NCBI GenBank assembly: GCA_903853515.1
Contig: CAINTU010000088.1
Span: forward strand, 1 to 13,086
Origin: an uncultured Micrococcales bacterium
Lineage (GTDB): Bacteria > Actinomycetota > Actinomycetes > Actinomycetales > Microbacteriaceae
Reading direction: 5' to 3'
Length of the DNA stretch: 13,086 nucleotides
Below the pieces are notes generated by a model. The model saw only the letters and a program-made list of their open reading frames with translations. It had not been told where the DNA came from and ran no database searches. Shown here one piece after another: positions 1 to 7,490 of this stretch. Each line of letters begins with the position of its first letter. The first letter of the stretch is position 1. A program made the position numbers and the translations under genes.

Positions 1-243
1 CTGAATCTCATTGGCGTTTTAACTGGGCGAGGCATTTTGAAGGGTTGGCGAGTGGCGCTTTTAGCAATCGCGGTAATCGCAGCTATCGCCACACCGGTTT
101 CTGACCCGATGAGCATGCTCTTGCTGATGATTCCACTTGCGTTTTTGTATGCACTCTCTGGTGTCATCGCTCTTGCAAACGACAAAGCAAAAGCCGTGCG
201 CAGACCGAAGCTGGTTGAACCAAGCGCAAGTGCTCTTTCGTGA
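1..243 (+). CDS. tatC: Sec-independent (twin-arginine) translocase subunit TatC, C-terminal part
   Basis: The reading frame is open from base 1, so the gene begins upstream of the window. The visible 80 codons hold two hydrophobic segments. One follows the basic LKGWR stretch and the other follows the TPVSDPMSMLLL motif, which resembles the last periplasmic loop and final helices of TatC (family pattern TP-x-DP-x-SM). A short basic cytoplasmic tail (KAKAVRRPK) ends the protein. TatC is the membrane receptor that recognises twin-arginine signals and, with TatA, exports folded proteins. The stop codon overlaps the GTG start of the helicase by four bases (GTGA), so the two are probably translationally coupled. 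The tatC-helY order is also known from mycobacteria. The call rests on the C-terminal third only. Confidence 0.85.
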   Translation: MNLIGVLTGRGILKGWRVALLAIAVIAAIATPVSDPMSMLLLMIPLAFLYALSGVIALANDKAKAVRRPKLVEPSASALS

Positions 244-2687
244 ATCAAGAGCTCAGCGCTGCCGAGCGCTACGCGAGATCAAAGCAAAATCGTGCCAACC
301 CCTCACTTCAGTCGTTCATCGAACAACTTGATTTTGGTCTCGACGATTTTCAAGATAGAGCCTGCCGTGCGGTCGCCGCAGGCAAATCGGTTTTAGTTGC
401 GGCGCCAACTGGTGCGGGCAAGACTGTGGTCGGCGAGTTCGGCATCCACCTAGCTCTAAATAGCGGCCTTCGAGTTTTTTATACAACGCCTATCAAAGCG
501 CTCAGCAACCAAAAATACGCAGAACTCGTAAAGCGCTATGGCACACATCGAGTCGGGCTGCTTACTGGCGACAGCAACATAAATGGTGATGCAGATGTGG
601 TGATTATGACCACCGAAGTTTTGCGCAACATGATTTATGTGAATTCGAGTGCACTAACTAACCTTGGCTTCGTCATCATGGATGAAGTGCATTACCTGGC
701 CGACAGGTTTCGCGGTGCGGTCTGGGAAGAAGTGATTCTGCACTTACCCAAAGACGTCAAAGTCATTTCTTTGAGTGCAACCGTTTCGAACGCAGAAGAG
801 TTTGGCGCTTGGCTCGATGAGGTTCGTGGTGACACAGAAGTAATCGTTTCTGAACATCGCCCAGTGCCGTTGAGCCAGCATGTGTTATTCGGCACCGAAC
901 TGATGCCACTATTCGACGGGTCCAAAGATTCCGCTCGGGTCAACACCGAACTTGTGCAACAGCACGCCAATAAATTGCGTCAACCCATCAACAAACCCAC
1001 TCGCGGCCGGCGCGGGTATCCTGGGCTGCAAAATAACAATGCCGCAAAAATTTATCGCGCGTCTAAAGCCGAGATTGTCGACATTCTTGATGAAGCAGAT
1101 TTGCTGCCAGCAATCTTTTTTATTTTCTCGAGAGCGGGCTGCGAGGCTGCGGTAAAGAATGTTTTGGCTGGTGGAATCAGGCTGACTAAACCAGAAGACA
1201 AACAAATTATTCGTCGAATTGCCGAAGAGAAATGCGCAGCAATAGCCGACGAAGATTTGTCAGCCCTCGGGTACTTCGAATGGCTAAATGGCCTAGAACG
1301 CGGAGTGGCGGCGCACCACGCAGGCATGCTGCCGGCGTTCAAAGAGGTCGTAGAAGAGCTTTTTCTGCGCAAGTTGGTCAAAGTTGTCTTTGCCACCGAA
1401 ACACTGGCTCTTGGCATCAACATGCCGGCAAGATCTGTCGTTCTAGATCGTCTCGATAAATTCAACGGTGAATCGCGAGTGCAAATTACTCCTGGCGAAT
1501 ACACTCAGCTCACCGGTCGTGCCGGGCGCCGAGGCATCGATGTTGAAGGGCACTCGGTTATTCAGTGGGCAGCCAACCTAGACCCCAATGTTGTTGCTGG
1601 TCTGGCATCGAAACGCACCTACCCGCTTAATTCTTCTTTCAGACCTACCTACAACATGGCAGTGAACCTCGTTGACGCCTTTGGTCGCAAGCGTGCCCGT
1701 GAAGTGCTTGAGACCTCATTCGCCCAGTTCCAGGCCGATCGCTCTGTCGTTGGGTTGGCTCGTGGCATCAAAGACCGCCAAGAGGCATTATCTGGTTATG
1801 CAAAAGCGATGGAATGCCATCTAGGAAACTTCGAACAGTATGCCCAAATTCGACGTGACATTAGTGATTTAGAAAAACAGCTCGCGCAGGCTGGTAGGGG
1901 CGGGCGGGCAAAGGATATTCGTCAGACAAAGGGGCGGGCGAGCTTAGAGCGCAACATCAACGAATTAAAGCGCGAGTTGCGGGCACACCGTTGCCATCAG
2001 TGCCCTGATCGCGAGGCGCATGCCCGCTGGGCTGAACGCTGGCACAAACTCGACCGTGAAATATCAGCTGTGCTAAAGCAAATCGATTCAAGAACAAACC
2101 AGGTCGCAAAAACTTTTGACCGCATCTGTGATCTGCTAATCGAACTCGATTACTTAGCGCCCGATAGCGAAGGTGACTTAGAGGTAACCGAGGCAGGTTC
2201 TCGGCTTTCTAAAATCTATGGCGAGCGCGACCTTTTGGTTACCGAATGCATTACTCGAAACATTTGGCAAAAACTCGACGCCCCAAGCCTTGCCGCGCTT
2301 GTAGCGACACTGGTTTATGAATCACGCCGCGACGAAGAAGATCTGCAGCCGCGACTGCCACGCGGTGAGTTCGCTCAAGTTTTTGCCGAGACCGAAGAAA
2401 TCTGGGATCAGCTTGAAGAGATTTCAGCCAGGCACAAGCTCTTGAAAACAAGTGCGCCAGACCCTTCAATTTGCCTGCAGATTAGCCGTTGGGCGAGTGG
2501 TGCAACGCTTGATTCGGTGTTGAGAGGCTCTGACCTGTTGGCTGGCGATTTCATTCGATTCACCAAACAGATAATCGACTTGCTAGAGCAAATCGCCCAA
2601 AACAGCACCTCAAAATTGGCTGAAACAGCCAACGAAGCCATCGACAAAGTCAAACGTGGCATCGTCGCCTATTCCTATTACGCTTAA
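240..2687 (+). CDS. helY: Ski2/Mtr4-like DEAD/DEAH-box RNA helicase, HelY type
   Basis: This 815-residue superfamily 2 helicase probably unwinds or remodels RNA with ATP in the cytoplasm; its exact substrate in actinobacteria is not settled. Visible motifs are Walker A APTGAGKT (about 55-62), TTPIKALSNQ (motif Ia, 82-91), DEVH (Walker B, 148-151), SAT (179-181), the helicase C motifs ATETLALGINMPAR (385-398) and QLTGRAGRRG (423-432). The Ski2-like C-terminal half contains a charged, probably coiled region (about 530-620) that includes HRCHQCPD with a CxxC pair (C585, C588) and ends in helical repeats. The length fits a short HelY-type member. The start is GTG, overlapping the tatC stop by four bases; lnt follows after six bases. 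The family assignment is firm and the specific function is not. Confidence 0.93.
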   Translation: MNQELSAAERYARSKQNRANPSLQSFIEQLDFGLDDFQDRACRAVAAGKSVLVAAPTGAGKTVVGEFGIHLALNSGLRVFYTTPIKALSNQKYAELVKRYGTHRVGLLTGDSNINGDADVVIMTTEVLRNMIYVNSSALTNLGFVIMDEVHYLADRFRGAVWEEVILHLPKDVKVISLSATVSNAEEFGAWLDEVRGDTEVIVSEHRPVPLSQHVLFGTELMPLFDGSKDSARVNTELVQQHANKLRQPINKPTRGRRGYPGLQNNNAAKIYRASKAEIVDILDEADLLPAIFFIFSRAGCEAAVKNVLAGGIRLTKPEDKQIIRRIAEEKCAAIADEDLSALGYFEWLNGLERGVAAHHAGMLPAFKEVVEELFLRKLVKVVFATETLALGINMPARSVVLDRLDKFNGESRVQITPGEYTQLTGRAGRRGIDVEGHSVIQWAANLDPNVVAGLASKRTYPLNSSFRPTYNMAVNLVDAFGRKRAREVLETSFAQFQADRSVVGLARGIKDRQEALSGYAKAMECHLGNFEQYAQIRRDISDLEKQLAQAGRGGRAKDIRQTKGRASLERNINELKRELRAHRCHQCPDREAHARWAERWHKLDREISAVLKQIDSRTNQVAKTFDRICDLLIELDYLAPDSEGDLEVTEAGSRLSKIYGERDLLVTECITRNIWQKLDAPSLAALVATLVYESRRDEEDLQPRLPRGEFAQVFAETEEIWDQLEEISARHKLLKTSAPDPSICLQISRWASGATLDSVLRGSDLLAGDFIRFTKQIIDLLEQIAQNSTSKLAETANEAIDKVKRGIVAYSYYA

Positions 2688-2693
2688 CTTGTT

Positions 2694-4274
2694 ATGAATA
2701 AATCACCGCTCACCTGGCTTAGAACGACTAACTCGTTTTGGGCGAAGGCGCTAATCGGCGCTGTGGGCGGGGCTTTGGCCGGCTTGGCTTATCCAAGGTT
2801 TGATCTTTGGTATTTGACCTATCTTGGTTTGCCGCTTGTGCTCATTTCACTTCACCGACTTGGCCTTTTTAGGTCTCTCTGGGTCGGCACAATCGCGGGC
2901 ACCGCTTTTTATTGCATTCAACTCACATGGATTTCTCTTTACCTAGGGCCAATTCCACTTATCGCGCTTTCAATAATGGAAGGCCTGTTTTTTGGCCTCG
3001 GCGCAGTTGGCATTTCGTTAGCTTGGCGTTTTATCGATCAGCGAAACCTGGGCAGACGAGCAGCATTTTTGACCGCCGCCATCATTGCCACAATTTGGGT
3101 GGGGCGCGAATATCTGAGCGGGCATTTTCCGTTCAGTGGTTTTCCTTGGGCAAGAATTGGCGTATCGCAGGCAGATACTCCGCTCGCGAATTTGGTTTAT
3201 TGGGTAGACATCGCAGGCCTTAGTTGGCTCATTGTTTATGTTTGTTCGCTTTTGACGTTGCGCTTCATTTCGGCGCCGCCCTCTGGGGCTGGTTTGGCAA
3301 AGCGGGTCGCTAACTATGCACCGGTTTTAGCCTGCGGTTTGGCTCTGTATCTCGCAGCAGTTGCCACAGTAATACCGGTTGGTGCGCAGTCGGGCACAAT
3401 GAATATTGCTGCCGCTCAAGGCAATGCCAATGCTGGTTTGTTTGCCATTAATCCGCCAGGTTCGATTCTTTTGAAGCACCTAGCGGTAAGTCGCAAATTG
3501 CTCGCAACCGCTAAAGTTCCTATCGATGTCATGGTTTGGCCAGAGAACGCATCTGATCTTGACCCAATTTCAATGCCGCGGGTGCATCAGGTGCTCAATA
3601 GTTTCGTGAAAAACGAACTAAAGGGAACCCTCATTTTTGGCACCAAAACAATTCGCGACAACAAGCTCTATAACGAAGTCGTCGAATGGACACCCGCTGG
3701 TGGGGCAGTCGACTGGTATGACAAGAAGATTCCGGTGCCATTTGGCGAATACGTTCCTAATCGTTCGTTCTTTATGTCGTTAGCGCCCTCGCTGATTGGC
3801 ATGATTGTCTGGGATATGAGCCCTGGCACCCGTGACGGCATCTTTGAAACACCAAAAGGCAAACTTGGTAGCCTCATTTGTTTCGAAGTTGTCTTTGACG
3901 AACTGAGCGCCGATTTGGTTGACGGGGGAGCAGAGGCGCTTCTGGTTCAAACCAATAATTCAGATTTCGGCCACAGCGACGAGACTTTTCAACAGGTCGC
4001 CGTATCTCGACTGAGGGCGATTGAAACCGGCCGCAGCGTGGTGGCCGTTTCGACAGTTGGAGTTTCGGCGATTTATAGACCTGATGGCACTACTCAAAAA
4101 ATGCTGCCGGTATTCAAACCAGGCGCAATGGTTGATAGCGTAGCCCTTAGAACATCTAAAACCCCTGCAATGATTTTTGGTCGCTACATTGAGATTGTTA
4201 GCTTTTTCGCTGCGCTCTTGCTTGTGCTGATCTCTGCAATCGCAATCACCGCAAGAAAGTTCAAAAAACATTGA
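2694..4274 (+). CDS. lnt: apolipoprotein N-acyltransferase
   Basis: Lnt transfers an acyl chain from a phospholipid to the N-terminal cysteine of diacylated lipoproteins. The 526-residue protein has several membrane helices in residues 15-230, a carbon-nitrogen hydrolase domain at about 235-480, and a C-terminal anchor helix at about 500-520. The catalytic triad expected from E. coli Lnt is present: E284 in VWPENASD, K344 in DKKIPVPFGEY and C396 in SLICFEVV. The second glutamate, E352 of the PFGEY motif, is also there. The enzyme therefore looks intact. It lies six bases after the helicase, and its stop overlaps the TTG start of the mannosyltransferase (TTGA). In Mycobacterium tuberculosis Ppm1 an Lnt-like domain precedes the mannosyltransferase domain in a single protein; here the order is the same but the genes are separate. 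Confidence 0.95.
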   Translation: MNKSPLTWLRTTNSFWAKALIGAVGGALAGLAYPRFDLWYLTYLGLPLVLISLHRLGLFRSLWVGTIAGTAFYCIQLTWISLYLGPIPLIALSIMEGLFFGLGAVGISLAWRFIDQRNLGRRAAFLTAAIIATIWVGREYLSGHFPFSGFPWARIGVSQADTPLANLVYWVDIAGLSWLIVYVCSLLTLRFISAPPSGAGLAKRVANYAPVLACGLALYLAAVATVIPVGAQSGTMNIAAAQGNANAGLFAINPPGSILLKHLAVSRKLLATAKVPIDVMVWPENASDLDPISMPRVHQVLNSFVKNELKGTLIFGTKTIRDNKLYNEVVEWTPAGGAVDWYDKKIPVPFGEYVPNRSFFMSLAPSLIGMIVWDMSPGTRDGIFETPKGKLGSLICFEVVFDELSADLVDGGAEALLVQTNNSDFGHSDETFQQVAVSRLRAIETGRSVVAVSTVGVSAIYRPDGTTQKMLPVFKPGAMVDSVALRTSKTPAMIFGRYIEIVSFFAALLLVLISAIAITARKFKKH

Positions 4275-4990
4275 AGACCCTAGTTATTACTCCGACCTAC
4301 AACGAGGCCGGCAACATTCGCACGGCTGTGTCTAAATTATTCGAATTCAATCATGATCTTGACTTGCTGATTGTTGACGACTCGAGCCCAGACGGCACCG
4401 GTCAAATTGCCGATGAACTTGCTGCGTCGAACCCAAGAATCCATGTCTTACATCGCAAAGTGAAAGATGGTTTAGGCGGGGCATACCTGGCCGGCTTTGC
4501 GTGGGCTTTTTCAAAAAAATATGAGTTCGTCGTTGAGATGGATGCCGATGGCAGCCACAGGGCAGAAGACCTGCCGAAACTCTTGGCGATTGCTGGCAAC
4601 AACGACTTGGTTATCGGTTCAAGATATGTTCGCGGCGGCAAGACGGTCAACTGGCCCTTTTATCGCAAATGGCTATCACGCGGTGGCAACATCTATGCAC
4701 GCTTGATGCTAGGCGGCAAGCTCAATGATATGACTGCCGGATTCCGTGTTTTTCGTTCTAGCTTTCTGCAGCGTTTAGATCTAACTGCTATCAACGCCAG
4801 GGGTTACTCGTTTCAAATCGAAATGGCCTATCGCACACTGCGCTCTGGCGGTCGCGCGGCAGAGGTGCCAATCACTTTTGTCGAACGTGAAATTGGTGAT
4901 TCAAAAATGAGCACAAACATAGTCGTCGAGGCTCTAATTTTGATGACTAAGTTCGGCTTCGAGCGCCTAACCAAACGTTCAAAAAACTAA
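4271..4990 (+). CDS. ppm1: polyprenyl-phosphate mannose synthase (GT2, dolichol-phosphate mannosyltransferase-like)
   Basis: This 239-residue GT2 enzyme should move mannose from GDP-mannose to polyprenyl phosphate, giving the lipid-linked donor used for lipoglycans and protein O-mannosylation. Sequence signs are the N-terminal TPTYNEAGNI nucleotide-binding strand, DDSSPDGTG (36-44), GLGGAYLAGF (67-76), the metal-binding DADGSH (91-96), the GSRYVRGG stretch (116-123), and the acceptor-side motif MTAGFRVFR (154-162) followed by GYSFQIEM. There is no membrane helix, so the enzyme resembles soluble DPM1-type synthases and probably relies on a membrane partner. Lnt, encoded just upstream with a 4-base overlap, is the likely partner by analogy with the fused mycobacterial protein. 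The start codon is TTG. The gene is convergent with rbpA, an arrangement also seen in mycobacteria. Confidence 0.92.
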   Translation: MKTLVITPTYNEAGNIRTAVSKLFEFNHDLDLLIVDDSSPDGTGQIADELAASNPRIHVLHRKVKDGLGGAYLAGFAWAFSKKYEFVVEMDADGSHRAEDLPKLLAIAGNNDLVIGSRYVRGGKTVNWPFYRKWLSRGGNIYARLMLGGKLNDMTAGFRVFRSSFLQRLDLTAINARGYSFQIEMAYRTLRSGGRAAEVPITFVEREIGDSKMSTNIVVEALILMTKFGFERLTKRSKN

Positions 4991-4999
4991 TTTAGAAAT

Positions 5000-5368
5000 T
5001 TAGCTGTCTTTGTCGGCTTTGCCTTTGGCGCGACGCACGCGCAGGGCAGCCAAACGTTCTGCTAACAACTCTTCTAGTTCCTCACGAGATCTGCGCTCAA
5101 GCAACATCTCATAGTGAGTGCGTGCAATTTTCTCGATAGGCGCCTCATTGATGACGCTGCCATCAGCAGCCAGCAGAACCGCAGTGTTTGAGCAAGATTT
5201 GCAGGTCCAAGTGTCAGGAGCTTCTGCATCTGCAGAAAAGAAAACATCGGTCAAATGGCTGTTGGCACATTTATATTTGTAATTGGTGCGTTCAGAATAG
5301 GCGATACCGATTTCGCTCTCGAGAGACTGTGCGCCGAGTCGCATGCCACGCATGGTTGGTTGTGCCAT
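5000..5368 (-). CDS. rbpA: RNA polymerase-binding protein RbpA, zinc-ribbon type
   Basis: RbpA binds RNA polymerase and the principal sigma factor and stimulates open-complex formation in actinobacteria. I place the start at the ATG ending at 5368 rather than at the upstream in-frame ATG at 5395. GAAAGG lies seven bases before the chosen start, and the resulting numbering puts the zinc ligands at C34, H38, C56 and C59, the same positions as in Streptomyces coelicolor RbpA. The N-terminal tail (RGMRLGAQSLE) resembles the RGSRLGA-type core-binding tail. The C-terminal sigma-interaction helix (THYEMLLERRSREELEELL) is nearly the family consensus. The product is 122 residues with a basic, charged tail. 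Mycobacterial RbpA has lost the zinc ligands; this copy keeps all four. A SigR-like promoter lies upstream. Confidence 0.93.
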   Translation of the reverse strand: MAQPTMRGMRLGAQSLESEIGIAYSERTNYKYKCANSHLTDVFFSADAEAPDTWTCKSCSNTAVLLAADGSVINEAPIEKIARTHYEMLLERRSREELEELLAERLAALRVRRAKGKADKDS

Positions 5369-5375
5369 TTTGGCG

Positions 5376-5381
5376 CCTTTC
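5376..5381 (-). promoter_or_regulatory. ribosome binding site deciding the rbpA start
   Basis: GAAAGG on the minus strand ends seven bases before the ATG at 5368-5366. The upstream in-frame ATG at 5395 has no comparable purine-rich site, so this site favours the shorter protein. Confidence 0.7.
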
Positions 5382-5415
5382 GTTTGTGATCGCATTAAGC
5401 GAGCTCATTTAGACA

Positions 5416-5441
5416 AACTACTTAGTCAGCCATATTCTTCC
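5416..5441 (-). promoter_or_regulatory. candidate SigR/SigH-type promoter of rbpA
   Basis: On the minus strand GGAAG (5441-5437) is followed after exactly 18 bases by GTT (5418-5416). This fits the GGAA-N18/19-GTT pattern of thiol-stress ECF sigma factors (SigR of Streptomyces, SigH of mycobacteria). The predicted transcript would start about 40 bases before the rbpA ATG. rbpA is a known SigR target in Streptomyces coelicolor. The motif is short, so a chance match is possible. Confidence 0.45.
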
Positions 5442-5461
5442 TCAAAGTTTTGCACACTTCT

Positions 5462-6211
5462 TCAACGCAAAGTTGCAACTATGAGTTTTACATCGTCGGT
5501 AACGATTCCCGCGGCGCCGATTGAAACTAGTTTTTTGGCTTGTTCAGCCGAATTGATTACCCAAAAATGAGTTTCGACGCCAAGTTTTCTGAGACGCAAA
5601 ATCATTCGCTCATCTGCAAAATTTATAAAAGCTTGCTTAACCGGCACTTGCAGAGCGATTGAGCCATCAAGCGCGGCGCTTAGCCAGGCGGTTGGCAGAT
5701 TCAGCTTGCAAATCAACCAGCACAAAATGGCTGTTTGAGCCGAGCCAGATTTTGCGACTTTTTGTCGAAGCAAATTGTGGGTTGCCCTCGATCTTCTCGA
5801 ACTAAAACTTGAAACGAGAACCCGATTGAATCCTTCGACTTCATTTATAAATTCAGCTGTTGGCTCGCAGGCTGCCTCATGTTTGATATCCAAATTGAAT
5901 TTTGCATCAGGCAGTTCTGTGAATGCATCGCGAAGCGTGGCTACCTCAAAATTTGCCGCTCGACAAATTCTTTGCACTTCTTCAAAATCCAAATCGGCTA
6001 CATCTTCTTTGCTGCCGCCGAGACGCAGCAAATTGCCATCATGCAACAAAATCGCGATTCCGTCTTTGGTCGCACGCACATCGGTTTCGATATAGTCAGC
6101 GCCAAGGGCTAATGCTTCGCGAAACGCTGCGATAGTGTTTTCGATTCGATGTTCACCGGTTGAACCTCGATGAGCAAATATGCGTGGCGTCGCTGAATCG
6201 AAGTAACTCAT
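5462..6211 (-). CDS. glycerophosphodiester phosphodiesterase family protein
   Basis: The family hydrolyses glycerophosphodiesters to glycerol-3-phosphate and an alcohol. The 249 residues span a GDPD TIM barrel. HRG (14-16) and EN (24-25) form the N-terminal active-site motifs, the metal-site ETD lies at 42-44, the catalytic HD at 57-58, and DIK at 108-110. HFWVIN (215-220) and GIVTDD (235-240) mark the last strands. There is no signal peptide, so the enzyme should be cytoplasmic, probably in phospholipid turnover. AAAGG lies about nine bases before the ATG. It is divergent from the YczE-like gene over only 44 bases. rbpA follows on the same strand after 93 bases that contain rbpA's own candidate promoter. 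The substrate cannot be read from the sequence. Confidence 0.9.
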   Translation of the reverse strand: MSYFDSATPRIFAHRGSTGEHRIENTIAAFREALALGADYIETDVRATKDGIAILLHDGNLLRLGGSKEDVADLDFEEVQRICRAANFEVATLRDAFTELPDAKFNLDIKHEAACEPTAEFINEVEGFNRVLVSSFSSRRSRATHNLLRQKVAKSGSAQTAILCWLICKLNLPTAWLSAALDGSIALQVPVKQAFINFADERMILRLRKLGVETHFWVINSAEQAKKLVSIGAAGIVTDDVKLIVATLR

Positions 6212-6243
6212 CTTGGTTGCCTTTCTTGGCGGGTTGACTGGCC

Positions 6244-6255
6244 TAGTCTGAACAA
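6244..6255 (+). promoter_or_regulatory. candidate -10 element of a leaderless yczE-like transcript
   Basis: TAGTCT (6244-6249, TANNNT type) is followed by exactly six bases and then the GTG start at 6256, so transcription would begin at or beside the start codon. No purine-rich ribosome site precedes the GTG. The -35 is weak: the TTGACT at 6234 is too close to be one. Confidence 0.5.
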
Positions 6256-6954
6256 GTGCAAAATCGATCTTTAGCTAGGCGCCTCTTTCGCCTTTGCCTT
6301 GGTCTCTATCTTTACGGTTGGGGACTTGCTTTGTTGATTCACGCTCACATTGGCGTGCCGCCCTGGGATGTGCTCACCCAAGGATTGCAGGCGAAGCTTG
6401 GAATCACTTTTGGTCAGGCAGCGGTTTTGACCAGCGTTGTCGTGCTTATGCTTTGGATTCCGCTGAAGCAAAAAATCGGAGTTGGCACTCTTTTGAACGC
6501 TGTTTCAATTGGCCCACTGGCTGATTTAGTGACACCGTTGCTACCTAAACTCGATGGCTTTTTGCAACAGTTGCTTTGCCTTACGGCGGGACTTTTAGTT
6601 GTCGCCGTTGCCGCTGGTCTCTATATCTCAGCCGAGCTTGGTGCAGGCCCGCGTGATGGCCTCATGGTCGCGCTTACCCGAGTGGCGAAACGTCCATTTT
6701 GGATCGTGCGAACCCTCGGTGAGGGCACTGTTTTGTTGACAGGTTATCTATTAGGTGGCAACGCTGGCATCGGCACAGCGATTTTTGCGGTCAGTATTGG
6801 TTATATGATGCAAACTTCGATGAAATTCTTCGGTTTTGACCCTAAAAAGGGAGCAAAATCGACAAATTCGGCAGAAATTGCTAAAAATGCCGGTTTTGCC
6901 ATACCGAGTGGGGAAGTAGCAACCAGTTCTGAAGAGCACAGCGGGATCGAGTAA
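6256..6954 (+). CDS. YczE/YitT-like integral membrane protein
   Basis: The protein has 232 residues and about five predicted membrane helices. It shows the internal two-fold similarity of the YczE group: LIHAHIGVPPWDVL (about 27-40) and ISAELGAGPRDGLM (about 124-137) are two copies of an LG-x-x-P-x-D-x-L motif, each at the end of a helix. The C-terminal 40 residues are hydrophilic and probably a cytoplasmic tail. The molecular function of the family is not established; members are often described as permease-like. The GTG start at 6256 is supported by a TANNNT box six bases upstream and by the basic N-terminal run before the first helix. It ends two bases before the NUDIX gene, so the two form a likely pair, but their shared role is unknown. 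Confidence 0.8.
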   Translation: MQNRSLARRLFRLCLGLYLYGWGLALLIHAHIGVPPWDVLTQGLQAKLGITFGQAAVLTSVVVLMLWIPLKQKIGVGTLLNAVSIGPLADLVTPLLPKLDGFLQQLLCLTAGLLVVAVAAGLYISAELGAGPRDGLMVALTRVAKRPFWIVRTLGEGTVLLTGYLLGGNAGIGTAIFAVSIGYMMQTSMKFFGFDPKKGAKSTNSAEIAKNAGFAIPSGEVATSSEEHSGIE

Positions 6955-6956
6955 GC

Positions 6957-7490
6957 ATGGCGCTCACCCACACAAAGCACCGAGAAACCGCACGTGTCAT
7001 TCTTGCGAACGGCTCCGGCAAGGTCTTTCTGTTGCTGACCCATTTTGACCCAGAGGTAGGCCTGCCGCCTCGTTGGTTGAGCCCTGGCGGTGGAATCGAT
7101 GCTGGCGAACAAATACCGGCTGCGGCAATTAGAGAGCTTTTCGAAGAAACCGGGTTGAGCGTCACGGCAGACCAACTGGGCGGGCAAATTTGGCAAACCT
7201 CAGGCGAATGGCTCTGGGCTGACGGCAAATCGTTTCACACCTTTGTCGATCATTTTTTTCTTCTTGTGGTCGATGGCTTTGATGCTGAGGCGCTAGATAA
7301 GTCGGGCTGGACTACAGACGAGCACCGGGATGTGCTCGAATACCGAATGTTTGACGTTGCCGAACTTTCAACGTTAGAAAACCTGGTTGGTCCGCCAGAG
7401 CTGATTGAATATTTGCAGAGTGATACATTCGCAGAACTTTATAAAAGCACCAGGGTCACAAGCTTCGAGTCACTCAGAAGGGCAAGCTAG
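6957..7490 (+). CDS. NUDIX hydrolase
   Basis: NUDIX enzymes cleave nucleoside diphosphates linked to another group, often to sanitise or recycle nucleotides. The 177-residue protein contains a complete NUDIX box: G45, E51, then R59-E60-L61-F62-E63-E64-T65-G66-L67, matching Gx5Ex7REUxEExGU exactly. A beta-rich segment precedes the box, starting after ARVIL. The WLSPGGGIDAGE entry into the box (40-51) is typical. The remaining C-terminal part has acidic stretches (VDGFDAEALD, WTTDEHRDVLEYRMFD) common in ADP-ribose-pyrophosphatase-like and MutT-like members. The substrate cannot be assigned. The gene starts two bases after the upstream membrane-protein stop and has no strong ribosome site, which suggests translational coupling. 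Confidence 0.88.
   Translation: MALTHTKHRETARVILANGSGKVFLLLTHFDPEVGLPPRWLSPGGGIDAGEQIPAAAIRELFEETGLSVTADQLGGQIWQTSGEWLWADGKSFHTFVDHFFLLVVDGFDAEALDKSGWTTDEHRDVLEYRMFDVAELSTLENLVGPPELIEYLQSDTFAELYKSTRVTSFESLRRAS

Noticed and set aside
1052..1504. 150-codon open frame on the minus strand inside the helicase gene
   Set aside because: It lies wholly within the conserved helicase motifs, has no family features and no ribosome site, and is best explained as a shadow frame.
3960..4271. 103-codon minus-strand frame over the end of lnt
   Set aside because: The composition is rich in Arg, Asn and Cys without domain signs, and it overlaps the conserved C-terminal part of lnt in antisense.
5369..5461. 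A terminator between the GDPD gene and rbpA
   Set aside because: No stem with more than a few pairs and no T tract was found; only the candidate rbpA promoter is visible.
6234..6239. TTGACT as the -35 of the YczE-like gene
   Set aside because: It is only four bases from the better-placed -10 box (TAGTCT at 6244), and no suitable -10 lies 17 bases downstream.
6801..7228. Overlapping minus-strand frames (131 and 115 codons) across the YczE-like/NUDIX junction
   Set aside because: Both are opposite to two well-supported genes, including the NUDIX box, and resemble no known protein.
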